Notes under the pieces: generated by a model
Told to the model about the DNA's origin: nothing
Databases searched by the model: none
Seen by the model: the letters and a program-made list of their open reading frames with translations, nothing else
Shown here: piece after piece, positions 1 to 11,630 of the stretch
How positions within the stretch are numbered: position 1 is the first letter of the stretch
Layout of the letters: the number at the start of each line of letters is the position of its first letter
Program-made: the position numbers and the translations under genes
Assembly: GCA_003586115.2 (NCBI GenBank)
Contig: QVOM02000072.1
Location: 3,376,361 to 3,440,360, forward strand
Source: Salvator merianae
Taxonomy: Eukaryota > Chordata > Lepidosauria > Squamata > Teiidae
DNA: 64,000 bases
Reading direction: 5' to 3'

Positions 1-469
1 ATAAGTAGATAATAGAGAGAATGCAGTCCTGAGCAATGAGGAAGAGCCTAATTCCCAGCAACTAGAAATTGATCGATGTGCCATGGTGTCCTGAAGAGTT
101 TCAATGAGACTCTTACCTCTGCTTTATACATTTGTTTTTTAAAACCTTATAAGCCTCCTATAGCTGCATTTCATGTCTTAAAGGGGATGATAAATAAACT
201 TGTGCAACAGAGTATTTGAGAATGGGTGTAAAATGGGACCACCCCCAAAAGAGCTAAAGTAATGGTGCCAGAGGACAGAAAGAAAAGGATATCTGATCCA
301 TATTTGGCTCATATCACCATACCTGCCTGGCTCCCATCACTGACTGCTATGTAGACCACAGCATATTGCTCCAAAGGAAACATGGACCTAGGCAGAAGAA
401 ATGGTTCTACTCTTTGATCTAGACAGCATTTATACAAATGACCCAGAACAAAAGATGCTGTTTCTGGCA

Positions 470-570
470 AAATTCAAAGACGTAGCCATGTTAGTCTGGA
501 TCAGTATAGCACAGCTGTCCAGTAGATGCATCTGATGAAGTAGGCTTAGTCAATGAAAGCACATGTTTCT
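470..570 (+). mobile_element. Decayed Penelope-like terminal repeat with hammerhead-like core
   Basis: The segment has a reptile-wide repeat signature: a GTAGCCATGTTAGTCTGGAT-like stretch at 483-502, then GATGCATCTGATGAAGTAGG at 525-544, then GAAAGC at 555-560. CTGATGA (532-538) is the canonical first conserved box of a hammerhead ribozyme and GAAA (555-558) the second, with a decayed stem II between them. Penelope-like elements are known to carry small hammerheads in their terminal repeats. The flanking stems pair poorly here, so this is a dead remnant. The family name is an inference from the motif order; a related copy with better pairing lies at 30813-30855. Confidence 0.45.
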
Positions 571-620
571 GGCAAAGTATTTGGAGGGATAATTCAGGGA
601 AGACCACATCTGGAGGCCAT

Positions 621-705
621 GGGCCTGTTCACACCCGGACACTCACTAGCACAGTGCATCCACATTTTGTGGAGACCCTAGCAATCAGGAACATCTGCTC
701 CAAGG
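621..705 (+). mobile_element. 5' fragment of GGGCCTGTTCRCAC-ended MITE
   Basis: It begins GGGCCTGTTCACAC and continues through a block (CACTCACTAGCACAGTGCATCCACATTTTGTGGAG at about 641-675) that recurs nearly unchanged at about 18791-18824 and more diverged near 11661-11700 and 25915-25950. The similarity fades after about 705, so only the left end is kept. It belongs to the family also seen at 11631, 18156, 18736, 25877, 27368 and 50937. Confidence 0.6.
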
Positions 706-847
706 GCTTTTCCTGCTCAGAATTTTCTTTTGGTTGTCTACGCATCCAGGCATACATTTTATTTCTACAGGCTCAGTCTGCATTTGCAGTCAGAAAAAAC
801 GGGAGGCAAGGGGGCAAGTGAACGCTGTCACCACAACATAGCTCATC

Positions 848-914
848 TAGCCGCCCCGAGTCTTCGGAGAGGGGCGGCATACAAATCCAATTAATAAGTA
901 AATAATAAATAAAT
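848..914 (+). mobile_element. 3' tail of LINE/SINE (GGGCGGCATACAAAT...AATAAATAAA)
   Basis: A short inverted pair (CCGCCCC / GGGGCGG) is followed by CATACAAATCCAATTAATAA and AATAAATAAA. This is the usual 3' end of a squamate L2/CR1-type LINE or a SINE that shares that tail. No coding part is present. Confidence 0.6.
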
Positions 915-2987
915 GCTCCCTGCCCTCTTGTATTTACCAGGGCATTCCCAACTGTGATTTTCATCCAACCTTTCCCTTTGCACAGCAGAATTTTATTATT
1001 TTTTTTAAAAGAAAGTCCAGTTATACAAAGGTCCCATTTATCCAGGTATCCGAGTTTTTCTAAGTAAAGAAGGCCAGAAACACTGATAATTGCTGGATGC
1101 AAAGTACCTACAATGTTTCTAGACCTTCCTTATAGGATTACTATGGCTCCACATTTTTCTTCTTGTCTTCCTGCCGTACTAAGCCTGTAAAGAAGAGTTA
1201 GAAACATTGTAACTAGTTTGCACAGAGCCGCCAGTAAATTATTCAGGTGTCCTTTTTTATTAAGAGACAAAAGGGGAAAAACAGTAAGGTGAGCGTTTGA
1301 TTTTATTCCGAGAACTCTGTTTTCACTTTCTCTGCTTGCCATTGCTTCAGATTTTATTTTGTAAATTAATAGATATGGGTTCGTGAATCCATTTCACTTG
1401 AGGTTCCCCCTCCATACCACCTAATAAGCAAGAATCTGATTTAAGAGAGAAAAAATAAAAAAATGCCACCATGCTAGGGGGGAAGGACTGAGCACACTGA
1501 TTGGTGGGGAAGGGGCAATTGGTCAGCCAGTCACAGGGGACCAAGCCCACAGCATCATCAGTCAGTCACACACCTGCAGCCAGCACTCAAGGAACACCTA
1601 CACTTTCACAAGCCACTGGCTGGATTGTAAACAGTCATTGTCCACATTTTATGTGGGTTTCCCTTGAAAATGAGGACAGGGAAAATAATAATGAGGAAAT
1701 ATCTCACTTTTTTAAAAAAAATGAATTAAAATCTAGTCTGTGTTGTCAGTGTTGTCAGCCATTTCACAGTTGGGTGGATGATTGAAAATAACTCAAGAAA
1801 CTTCCCAGTATTATCTACAGAACGGTATTTGTGCTCTACCAATTGGATACTGGTGAGCATCCCAGTTCTCACATTTAATGGTGTGTAGAGGGGACAGTAC
1901 TAATGTAAATGATGTAAAGGCATCCTTTTCCAACCTTTTCTGATATTCAGGAACTCCACAGCACTGTGAAGAGATTTAGCATTTTCCCTCCCATACAGAA
2001 ATCTGACCCCAAACTCCTCTGCTTCCTTCTTCAGTGAGGAGATAGTAGTTTTAAGGGACAGAGATATAAAACTTTGGGATGTTAGGGTATGCAGGGCACA
2101 GACCAGTTGTGCCCTCTCTTTTTTTACTCATTTTGATCAGCAACAATCCCCTTTTCTGGATCAGTTCCTGCAGATATTTAAGGAGCTAGCAGAAGTTTTG
2201 GCAAAGTGCAGGAAACATGACATGAAACTGCTTCTTTGTTGGCAAAAACAAATGGAAGCAAACATATGAGAAAATTCTGTGGGCATGGCCATACCAGCTA
2301 TTTATGTGCAGTACAAAAAGTTTGGAGTATGATGCGGCATGGAAGCGAATCAGGTGAAAGGTGGGAACCCAGGCAAGCACTATCAGACTGTCATTGGTTC
2401 TGAATGTGGAGTGGGCAGGGTGTGTGAAGACCAGGATAAATGACTAACTGGATTCATAAAAATCATAAAAAATTGTGGACAAGAAATAGGCTAGCCTCTG
2501 CTCCAAAGTTCCTAAAGGTGTTACTAATGTGCACACTACAACATGGTGACAATCCACACCTTTAGGTTGTTGTAAATTCAAAGCAGCATTAGCCAGTTTC
2601 TGACCAATGCTTTAACTAGTTCTGGAGGACTGCATTTGGATGGCTCAACATCCTGCCACACAACGCCACAATTTCATGTGTCTAGATATACTCTTTGGCC
2701 TTTTCCACCTGGCGTGAGCTATCCCACACTATGCTACATTGCATTAGGTAATCAGGCCCATGTGAGGCTGGATTAACCCTAATGCAGGTTAGGATCCATT
2801 TGCATTTTGGACAGCTCATCCATCAACTTCCAAGGCCAGATTTTGTTTCTAGCCTTTGGCATTTTCAACCAGGCCTTTTACAGCAGTGCATCAAATTCTG
2901 GTAGCACTTTCTTGTGCAGCTCCAAAAAAGGCCCCCTACTCTATTATGGACTACAGGGGCATACTTTGTGCACACACTTCATAGTCT
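915..2987. other. No recognisable feature
   Basis: AT-rich, non-repetitive sequence without convincing exons. Stop-free stretches (for example 1501-1785, plus strand) show no codon-like pattern or known motif. Confidence 0.5.
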
Positions 2988-3195
2988 AGGATGCCTAGGT
3001 ACTGCCTCTAGGTTGGAGAGACAGGCAGGATGCCTCTAAAAGACCATTTGCAAGGAATGGAAAGCAGGTGAGGGTTTTGCCTCTGACTTCTGCTTGAGAA
3101 AACCCAGAAGCAATTGGTGGGCCACTGTGTAAGACAGGATGCTGGACTAGATGGGCCATGGCCTGATCCAGCAAGGCTTCTCTTATGTTCTTATG
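2988..3195 (+). mobile_element. CR1 LINE 3' UTR fragment
   Basis: It starts at the sequence that normally follows the CR1 stop codon (GGATGCCTAGGTACTGCCTC) and ends in the diagnostic CR1 tail: GGACTAGATGGGCC...GATCCAGCAAGGCTTC followed by TCTTATGTTCTTATG. The copies at 59098-59284 and 62725-62930 match it in order. It is 5' truncated at the UTR, with no coding part. Confidence 0.9.
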
Positions 3196-3224
3196 TAGTT
3201 CGGAATAGTTGATGGAGTCCAATT

Positions 3225-4050
3225 GTGGACTACATCAACAAGGTCTGTCCTGGATTGATAACTGGCTAAAGGAAAGGAAAGAGAGAGTAGTAATAAAAAG
3301 GCCAATTCTCAGCTTGGAGAGAAGTAGAAAGAGGTTCAGTATTGGGAGCTCTGCCTTTTATTTTATTTATAAATGATCCCAAGGTAGGGGTAAGCAATAA
3401 GCTAGAAAAGTTTGCTGACACTAAATTATTCAGGGTAGTAAAAATGGAAAGAGATTGTGAAGAGCTTCTGAGGGACTTCTTGATATTTGGTTAGTGGGAA
3501 ACCAAGTGGCAAATGCAGTTCAATTTTAGTAAGTTTAAAGTGATGTACATTGGAGCAAAGAACCCCATTTATGTCTATAAACTAATGGGAATTGAGCTTT
3601 CGGTGATGGACCAGGAAAGGGACTTTGGAGTTCTGGTGGGACCTCAGTGAAGGTGTTGATCCAGTGTGCAGCAGCAGTGGAAAAAAGCAAATTCAATGCT
3701 AGGGGTAATTAGACGTAGCGTCACTACACTTCTTTATAAATCTATGATGAAGCCACATTTGGAATATTGTTGACAATTCTGGTCACAGAAAGGATATTGA
3801 AGAATTGAAAAAGTTCAAAAAAGGGGAACCAGAATGATCAAGGGGCTGGAACATCTCCCTTACAAACTCAGGCTGCAATGTCTAGGTCTCTTCAGTCTTG
3901 AAAGGTGGCATTTTAAGAGGTGACCTGATTAAAGTATATAAAGTCACACACAGGATGGAAAAGGGGATAGAGAAAAATTATTTTCTCAGTCATACAACAC
4001 TAGAACCAGAGAGCACCAGACTGTTGATATTAAATATATGTTTCCTAGGC
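3225..4050 (+). pseudogene. CR1 reverse transcriptase, 3' half, broken
   Basis: Conceptual translation across frames gives the C-terminal half of the CR1 ORF2 reverse transcriptase: the QGSVLG-type segment near 3340, the KFAD-TKLF active-site region near 3408-3428, the FN-KFKVMYIGAKNP segment near 3520-3570, and the KPHLEYC and RMIKGLEHLPYKLRLQCLGLFSLE segments near 3750-3900. The catalytic motif, normally F/YADD, reads FADT because the second aspartate codon is lost. Several stops and frameshifts break it, and it stops short of the normal ORF end. It lies directly behind another CR1 3' end (2988-3195) in the same orientation. Confidence 0.9.
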
Positions 4051-4456
4051 AATTTCCACACAGACATGGAAGGAGATTGCTCTTGGCTCAAGCACTTGCT
4101 TCAGCTTCAGGCAGAAGGGCATGTCCCTGCCTGTGCCAGTTAAAAGAGTGGGGGATGAAATTTCCCTTGCATTGAAGTTTCCAACTGAGGCCATTACGTG
4201 AAGCACCAGAAATAGGCCTTGAAGTCGTCCACTTTTGGACTTTGTGTAATGGTGCTGGTCAGCAAGAGCTCAGGTAGGTTGTTCCAGTGGTTACTGGTCC
4301 TCCACATAGCAACCACGGGAGTGAATCAATACCATGCTCCCATTTGAAGTGTGGTTTTTAGTGCTCTGCAAAAGGACTGCTTCTGGGAAGGGATTCCACC
4401 TTCAGAATTGGCTGGATGCTGGAAGGAGTGATAGACTGGGATAGAGTGCCAGTAGA

Positions 4457-4642
4457 CATAAGAACATAAGAAGAGCCTGCTGGGTTGGGCCACAGCCCAT
4501 TTGGTCCATCATCCTGTCTCATACAGTGGTCCACCAGTTGCCTTGGGCATTCTCAAACAGAAGACAAAGACAGAACCCACACCTGTTCTTGACTCCCTGC
4601 AAATGGCATTTAGAGGCATCCTGCCTGTCTCTCCAACCCACA
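4457..4642 (-). mobile_element. CR1 LINE 3' UTR fragment, minus strand
   Basis: CATAAGAACATAAGAAGAGC at the low-coordinate end is the reverse complement of the CR1 (TTCTTATG) tail. It continues through CATCCTGTCTCATACAGTGG, CCACCAGTTGCC and CTGCCTGTCTCTCCAACC, which mirror the plus-strand 3' UTRs elsewhere in the window. Confidence 0.9.
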
Positions 4643-6178
4643 GGTGCATCTTCTGGCATGGCCTGATGTGGCCATGCAGATATAGCAACCGTAATAAAAT
4701 AAAGCATAGTATATCTGTTGAAAACTTTTAATTAAATTTCACATTCTAGATCCTAAATGGCATGAAAAATGAGAATGGAGGACAGCAGCTGTTCAACTGC
4801 ACATTGACTGTAACTGTCCAGACATTAAAAAAAACACGTATTTGGTTTGGTCTAGTAAGGCAATTAATACAATACTGTATCTATTTAGTAAAACGAGCTA
4901 GAGCTAGCTTCAGAACTGGAAAAGTAGGGAATTAATGAAACAAACTGTTTTTAATAGTTAAATCAAAGCAGTTCAACTCCCTGCTTCACCGTTTTATTCT
5001 CACAACTAGTGTTTGAACTACATTAGGGAATAAATGGAGTTCTTAGAATGGAGATAAATAATAAGTGGTATCTTTTGCTAATTGTATTGACACCAGCACT
5101 TTTTAGCTCGTTCATAAATACTTCAAAGTGAATTGGCTACATTGACTGATAACATCACTGTTTCAAGAAGATAAAAACAACAACAAAAAAGATAGAAACT
5201 CCAAAATTGATCATTATGAACTGGTAAATGGGCATTAAAATGACCCATTCACTTTAATATAAGTAAATATCAGATAATGCACACTGATGCAAATAGTCCT
5301 ATTAAAATCTTATGACTGCAGTGAATAGGATGATAGAATTTTGATGAAGTGCATGGCAGATATGCAAACAATGAAATTCATATTATTGTTTAGAAAGAGA
5401 TAGAATATAAAAGTGCCATAATCAGGATACTGCATACAATTCTGCTTGGACAAACTAAAACAGTTGTGTTGAGTTGGCAATCAAAATCACTGAAAGAATG
5501 AGAGTTATAGTTACACCATCTGGGGCTAAAATTTTGGGGTTAGGAAGTAAGTATTACGGGTGTATAAAATTCACCATATCAAAAAAATAGATAGATGTTC
5601 TTCTCCTTCCCTTATAATAATGAAACCCAAAGTCATCAAATGACTGAACGTTGTCAAGCCAAGCATAATACAACAATATGTAGCAATAGCCACCAGCTTG
5701 TATGAGTTTAAAGGGGAAACTAAAGATTAGGTTATCACTGCTACTCGAGCCACTGTGTCTATATTAGAGGCAGCAAGTTGCTAACAGTTGTTATGAAAAT
5801 ACCAGCAGAAGAACATAGAACTTGCCTGTGAGCATCTCAAAGGCATCTGATCAACTGGGAGAACATAATGCTAGAAAGCTGTGCTTCTGTTCCCTTCATT
5901 GTGACATTGTCATTGCTTCATGAAAGTCAACAAAATGCTTTGGGGAAGGTACCTCTGCCACTGCAGCCTCACCACAACGTGGTACCCTGCACCTCACTGG
6001 CTCTATCATTGTCAGGGCAGGCCACATTTTGATGCATCAGTGCCTGTGCACAATTTCGGCCTCGATGTGCACATGCAGCAGCCCCTTGAATCACTGTGGG
6101 GCATTTTGATGAGACTGGACCAGAAATGGGCTGTGTCAATGTGCAAGGTAACAACTTGAGAATTGCTCCTCACACCCT
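4643..6178. other. AT-rich stretch without recognised features
   Basis: Unique-looking sequence. I see no exon signal, RNA gene or repeat that I can name. Confidence 0.5.
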
Positions 6179-6401
6179 GGCTGCATTCACACCTACAGTT
6201 TAATCCAACTTCAGTCCACTTTCAGAGTGAGATAACACATTGGCAAAGTAGCACACAGTTTGCTTTTGGCTTTATCTAACTCAGAAAATCCACCTTTCAG
6301 TTAGATAATGTGGAAAGAAAGCAACTCATCACTTTACTGTTGTGTTCTTCCACTCTGAAGGTGGACTGAAGCTGAATTAAAACTTAGGTGTGAATACAAC
6401 C
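6179..6401. mobile_element. 223-bp MITE, GGCTGCATTCACAC ends, TSD CCT
   Basis: The left end GGCTGCATTCACACCTACAG and the right end (reverse complement GGTTGTATTCACACCTAAG) are inverted repeats extending about 60 bp (TTTAATCCAACTTCAGTCCA against TTTTAATTCAGCTTCAGTCC). A 3-bp CCT direct repeat flanks it (6176-6178, 6402-6404). The interior also pairs (TTATCTAACTCAGAAAATCC against GGTTAGATAAT-like sequence). A second copy of nearly the same length lies at 40161-40382. There is no coding capacity, so it is non-autonomous. Confidence 0.8.
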
Positions 6402-6949
6402 CCTGACTTTCAGATCCCTTTCCTGGGCCCCAGAGCATTAGCAACTCCTGCAAATCTTTGGCAGCAGAACCAAAGGACAGTAGCCACCTGAGTGACTTAG
6501 AAACAGCACCTTTGCCACATGGCAGTGATACAGCCATTGTCAGTGTAATACTGAAAGAAAATGGCTGTGTATCTGTGGAGCATGAGAAATCGAAGACACA
6601 GTGCAGATATTACTATCATACAGTCTATACTCTTCCATGGGAGAACAATACCTGGAACCGCTCTTGGCTAAAAGGAGGTCCTGGTACACTAATGCCAAAC
6701 TCTCCTTCCTCTTAGAGGGCCTAAGCAGCACATAACAACAAAGGTAGCGCTCTTCCTCTCGAAGTCTGTCCAAATCAGAAAACTTCATCTTGATCAGAAC
6801 AGAGTACATAGCAAGGGAGTTAGATTTTTGACCCAAGAACTCACATAGGCAGGCCCAATAATAACAGATGCCTTAATATTTAACTATATATGTGTATATG
6901 TCAGTTTGTCTGCTTCTGTGCGAAATGATATGGTCATTGGAGCAATCAT

Positions 6950-6985
6950 TAAATTAAATTAAATTAAATTAAATTAAATTAAATT
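6950..6985. repeat. (TTAAA)n microsatellite
   Basis: About seven perfect copies of the pentamer TTAAA/AAATT. Confidence 0.95.
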
Positions 6986-7142
6986 ACTGAAAGAAAATGG
7001 GGAAGGAGTTCTTGGGAAATAAAGTGTGAAGTTCAGCTAGGACATACTAAGTCACTATAACCACATAACAAGGAATAATTAAACTGAAGGAGTAATATTA
7101 AGTGACAGAAGAAATGATATTTTTTTAAAATTGGTAGTCTAG

Positions 7143-7857
7143 GGGTGTGTTCAGACTAGTGATTTTAAAAATCGCCTGCATAAAAGGAGCAAATAATTCC
7201 TGGGTGCACAGGAAAAAAGCCTTACACACACACTTACCTCATGAGGCGATTCAGTGATGCAACTGCTCACTGACTGGCCACTCCCCACCTTTCTACTGAA
7301 GCAGTTTCCAAGTCCTTAACTCCTTAACTGCCAGGTTTTTCTGTTTGCAAAAGAAACATCAAGTCTCTCTCTCTCTCTCTCTTCCCTCCCTGTTATGAGA
7401 AATCCATGGTGCTTTTCTAATGTAAGGAAGGCAATGCAAAGAACTTGCTGTTATCCCTCCCTCCTTCTCCGATTCCCCAATGCCTTAGTGAAATGTTTCA
7501 CTCATTCTCTTTCTCCCACGTCTCCTACTAAAGTCCAGCATGCTTTTTAAGTACAGAAGGCAGGATAGGGAGTTATTTTTTTCCTTCCATTTTGAAAAGT
7601 TTCCCCGTGCCGGCAAGAGTTCGATGGTACCCCTACCTTCCTGTCCTATTATCCAATGGGTTCCTGCAAGGCTGTGATTGGTTGAGGCACTCCCTGCTCA
7701 TCTCTAAGGTGACCCGAGAACACTGAAAAGGGAATATGGAAGAGTCGACCCAGGCAGCCACGGAGAAACGCGAGGGTGACTTCCAGGGAAGACTTTGTGC
7801 ACTCCCTGGCTTACATTCACTCAGAAGGTGACCAAAATAGCCTGTCTGAACACACCC
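7143..7857. mobile_element. 715-bp inverted-repeat element, GGGTGTGTTCAGAC ends, TSD TAG
   Basis: It starts GGGTGTGTTCAGACTAGTG and ends GCCTGTCTGAACACACCC, so the outer 14 bases are a perfect inverted repeat. TAG flanks both sides (7140-7142, 7858-7860). The interior holds a (TC)n tract at 7363-7383 and no transposase-like reading frame. A second, inverted copy lies at 60381-61069. Confidence 0.85.
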
Positions 7858-9987
7858 TAGAACTTATTTTAAGTTGTCTCTTGGGGTGGTCTAAAAATAA
7901 ATTCAGATCACTTTTTTTAACCTTTAACCTGCTGGAGATGAAAATGCAATTTGGAGAGATGAGGCTACCATCACTGCCACCTTATCCCTCTTCCTGCCCT
8001 GGTTTTGTGTTGTCAGTCCTCAGATCAGTGAATTCAAGGGCTGCAAGCTACAGTTGTGGGCATATTTCATGCATGCAGTTTTTATTAGCCTGCGATAATA
8101 TGGGAAAGCCTGAGTTTAAACTTTCTGTACTGTACACAATAAGCAAATTGCAGGCCTCTAATATTTTATTAGCTCCTGTGACATTTCTGAGATGTTTATC
8201 TCCTACTGCAAGATTTGAGGCATGGTTCACATGTGAACAGTTCTAAATAGGGAAGTGTGTCTGTAGCCTCACACACAAACCATGCAGCCGGTTCAATGTA
8301 AACCTTGGCCACCGTTTTCATAAAGGCTCAGAAACTATCACAGCCATAACTGGTTGTATTACACACTCAGCACCACAGTCTCTTGCCTTAAGTCCTGATG
8401 TGGATATTTTTTAAAAAAATATGACATATTCTGCATGACTGTTAAAAAGACAAACACTGTGAAGCCTATGAAGTACTTTAATGAATAGGGAGAAAAAGTT
8501 CTTCAGGACCCTGTTGAATAAAAGTGTGATCCCTTCAGAATGGGACTTACTAACCAGGTATGACTGCTTATATTGTTTTCAATGTAATAATTGTTTACAC
8601 ACTATCTCAATAACTCACATTCCTGACTTTCTTCTTCTGTGGCTATATTCCCAACGGTATGGAATGGGGAACTTTGCGATTCAATCTAGTATTATTGGTT
8701 ATAGCTCTATGCTCCAGAGGCCTACTATGGGCTTTGTGAGGTCACCATAGTAACACAATGAAGTGGAAGTGGAGTGGTGTGGTGTGGGGGTTAGAGCATG
8801 ATGTTGGATGCAGGGAAGAAGCCTAGAAAGAGGGGGAGGGGAAGACCCATAAGGAGATGTTATCTTGGACCTTTTGTATTTATAGAGATGATCAACAAGG
8901 AGAAAGAAAAGGAGTTAAACATTTGCATTTGCAGGCTGGCCCAGCTGTGACTTACTCCTTCATAAGAAACAATACACTTTAATTACTCTTGTTGGGGTTC
9001 ACACAGGAAGAGTTAAGGGGAGGTCTCTTTAGTCTCCTGCTCCGTTAGTTTGAATGTCTTCTTTTTCCTTTTCCTTTTAATCTGATATCTAAATACAAAT
9101 AGAAGTGCAGGTGACAGGTGGAGGCATTGGAGAGCTACAAATTGAGTGCCTCATGTACGACTATCTGGGTTGTGGGCAAATAGTTGGGGCAATGAACTCC
9201 AGGCACCCAGGGAATGGGTTTAATCCCTAAAGCAACTGAGAGAAAGATAGGCAGGCAGGCAGTGGGTGGTGGGTGAGTGGGTGGATAGGAATGCAGACCT
9301 CCACCCAGGGTGATAGCTATCCATTGCTAAGAAGAAAAAAGGTCTCAGGTAGGGACAGAGAACATAAATCTGAGGAAGAGGGAAGTGCTCAATCTGAAGA
9401 GGTCCATTCCTTAGAAAGTGAATAGCTTGCTTCTTGCACGGAGGATTTTTTCTGCAGGAGCAGGGAGTGGGTCTTCTTACAGGAAGTACTTTGATAATGA
9501 GAAATGTAAATAGTGTTTGTGAGGGGCATGCCGACTGCATGGTGACTTGCCTGCCTGGTGCAATGATTGCAGACATTACGCACAGTCTAGGTAAGGTGCT
9601 AGACGACGCTGGGAGGAGGCAGATCATGGGGCGTGAGGGCACCAGAGGTGCTCAGATAAAGATGATGGAAAGACTATGTCTGTCCCAAAGGGAGGGAGGA
9701 AGAAACAAGTGTTGAAAATATAGGCAGGTTGAGAGGTTTTCGTCTGCTAAAGGAAGGGCCACATATCTGATCTGCCTAGAAAGCATGTCAGTAAAGGGAA
9801 ATTATTATTTCAGTAACTACTGACACAGTAGGCAGATTGCCATTCTGAACTCCTCCTACCAAAGGTGAATTTAGTCCCTCATGTCCTCTAAAGCTGACTT
9901 AGGGTTCACCATTTAACATTTGCTGCAATCATTACTATTTTTTTCACAAGGACACATCCTATGTGTTTCTGTGTAAATTGAGACTGA
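7858..9987. other. No recognisable gene
   Basis: The stop-free stretch at 7776-8246 starts inside the preceding transposon and has no recognised motif. A G-rich stretch near 9240-9290 (GGCAGG and GGGTG runs) is low-complexity. Around 8770-8800 there is a weak resemblance to a tRNA-like SINE head, too poor to call. Confidence 0.45.
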
Positions 9988-10339
9988 GGGTGTGATCAGA
10001 CGGGCTAATTCGGGCGAATTCCGGTCGCTCAGAGGGCGGGCATTCCAAACGGATCGTCTTCACGTCGCCCCGAGGCCCCGTGGCAGCGACTTTTCTGCCG
10101 GCTACGAGCGTTCTGAAAAAGCGTCGCTCCGAGAGCTACTGAGAAGCAACTGTAGGAAAAGTCGCTGCGACGGGACCTCGGGGCGACGTGAAGATGAAGT
10201 TACGAGCTTCCAGTTTGGCATGCCCGCCCTCTGAGCGACCGGAAGTCGACCGGAAGTCGCCCGAATTAGCTCGCCAGTTTGGAATGCCCGCCCTCTGAGC
10301 GACTGGAAGTTGCTCGAATTAGCCCGTCTGATCACACCC
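9988..10339. mobile_element. CpG-rich foldback MITE, GGGTGTGATCAGACGGGCTA ends
   Basis: The first and last 25 bases are a perfect inverted repeat (GGGTGTGATCAGACGGGCTA, then ATTCG). Arm pairing continues inward through the CAGAGGGCGGGCATTCCAAA block and TCACGTCGCCCCGAGG-type segments, so nearly the whole 352 bp can form one hairpin. The right arm has a tandem duplication of about 60 bp (two copies of GCCCGCCCTCTGAGCGAC). CpG density is far above the surroundings, which suggests a recent insertion. No clear target duplication is visible (TGA against TAT). There is no coding capacity; the two overlapping reading frames on opposite strands are a by-product of the palindrome. Confidence 0.85.
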
Positions 10340-10764
10340 TATGACTTTTTCTAGATGGCCAAAAAAGGCCACATGGAGAGGGGTTGCAACATATCCATTT
10401 GTAAAGTGCCATGATGAATACTTAAGAAAAAGGAGTTCTCTAGATTCCTTTCCGAATGTAAACAACCACTGCTTAACTGCCAGCACATCTTGCAGAAATT
10501 AAGATTGTGAACTGGAGATAGCTAAGCCTTCATCTCCCTCAGTTTTGCTTGGATGTGACTGGACTATCTCAACAGGGCTCTTTAAGAAAATAAACTCCAA
10601 AGTTTCTAGCTAGTTAGTCAGCTGCAGAAAAGAGAAAGATGCCCTTGAGGCTTCAGCTGCAATTAATCACCAGGGAATGGGTTGTGGCTGAGAGGCCAAA
10701 AGGAAGAGCAAAGAAATGTAAGGACATCTGGAATAAGATGGGTTGAAGAGCCTGCTGTTAGGGA

Positions 10765-10845
10765 AAGAGCATTGGTCTCAAACAAACCATTTTTAGTGTC
10801 CTGATTTTCAGACAGAATAGCCCGCTTCGTCAGATCTTTGGAACA
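10765..10845 (-). mobile_element. Possible Penelope-like terminal remnant, minus strand
   Basis: Read on the minus strand it has ATCTGACGAAGCGGGCTATT followed by CTGTCTGAAAATC. CTGACGA is a valid first hammerhead box and GAAA the second, and the order and spacing match the repeat type at 470-570. Stem II is largely lost. This is a weak call based on motif order only. Confidence 0.3.
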
Positions 10846-10984
10846 AACTCAAAAGACAGTTTTCACATACCAAGGAGACTTATAGATCCTAATATGAAGG
10901 CCAAAGAACAGTATAAGCAAGGAAATACCTTACCCTGCAGTTGAAACTTTATGTGGTCTTCTGAAAGAGATCTCTGTACTTCAT

Positions 10985-11410
10985 GTATAAGAACATAAGA
11001 GGAGCCCTGCTGGATCAGGCCAAAGCCCATTTATTCGAGCATCCTGTCTCACACAGGGGCCCACCAATTGCGGGTATTCATAAACAGATGAAGGCAAAAA
11101 CTTCATCTGCTCTCAACTCCTTTCAAATGGCCTTTAGAGGCATTCTGTATTTCTCTCCAATCTGGAGGTAGCGCCTAGGCATCCAGTCTATTAGCCATTG
11201 ATACACCTGACCTCCATGAATTTGTCTAACCCTTTCTTAAAGCTATCCAGGCTGGTGTCTCTACATCTTCTGGTAGTAAATTCCATAGACCAGTGATCCT
11301 CTGGATTAAAAAATACTTCCCTTTGTCAGTCCCATCTCTTCTGCTCATCAGAAGAGTTTATCATCAGCTTCACAGAATACCCCCCTGGTTCTACTGTTGT
11401 ATGATAGACA
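10985..11410 (-). mobile_element. CR1 LINE 3' end, minus strand (ORF2 C-terminus plus 3' UTR)
   Basis: TATAAGAACATAAGAGGAGC at the low end is the reverse-complemented CR1 tail, followed by the UTR. From about 11190 upward the minus strand encodes the C-terminal ORF2 segment (LDSFKKGLDKFMEVRCINGY-like, then the FFNPEDHWSMEFT-type and RMSRRDGTDKG-type segments in decayed form). Coding similarity ends near 11410 with the SHNSRTRGVFCEAD-like segment. It is 5' truncated and inactive. Confidence 0.85.
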
Positions 11411-11630
11411 AAAAAGTGTAAATTGTAAGATAAAGCCAGAATGCTGTTAACAATGTAAGGACAAAACATGTCCTGAATGTCTGTTTAGAAAATAGATGTA
11501 GACAGCTATAATGTTCTCAGATAGCCATCTACCACCCCCAGACACAGCAGTCAGGACATAAAGTCTTTTTTAAAATACTTGTTCAGAAGGCCAAGGACAG
11601 GGTGAGGCAGGAATTGATAGAGATATATTT

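Noticed and set aside
2995..3222. 75-codon minus-strand frame
   Set aside because: Antisense of a CR1 3' UTR; the same pseudo-frame recurs wherever that UTR occurs.
4044..4360. Inverted-repeat element with GGCAATTTCCACAC...GTGTGGTTTTTAGTGC ends
   Set aside because: The ends pair only over a few bases, with no target duplication and no second copy in the window.
7776..8246. 156-codon plus-strand open frame
   Set aside because: It starts inside a transposon, crosses its right end and target duplication, and has no recognisable motif or coding-like composition.
9992..10335. Overlapping open frames on both strands sharing an MIRRAN start
   Set aside because: They are mirror images produced by the palindromic foldback element.
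11340..11365. Hammerhead-like TCATCAG box on the minus strand
   Set aside because: It is part of a CR1 coding region, with no second box or stems.
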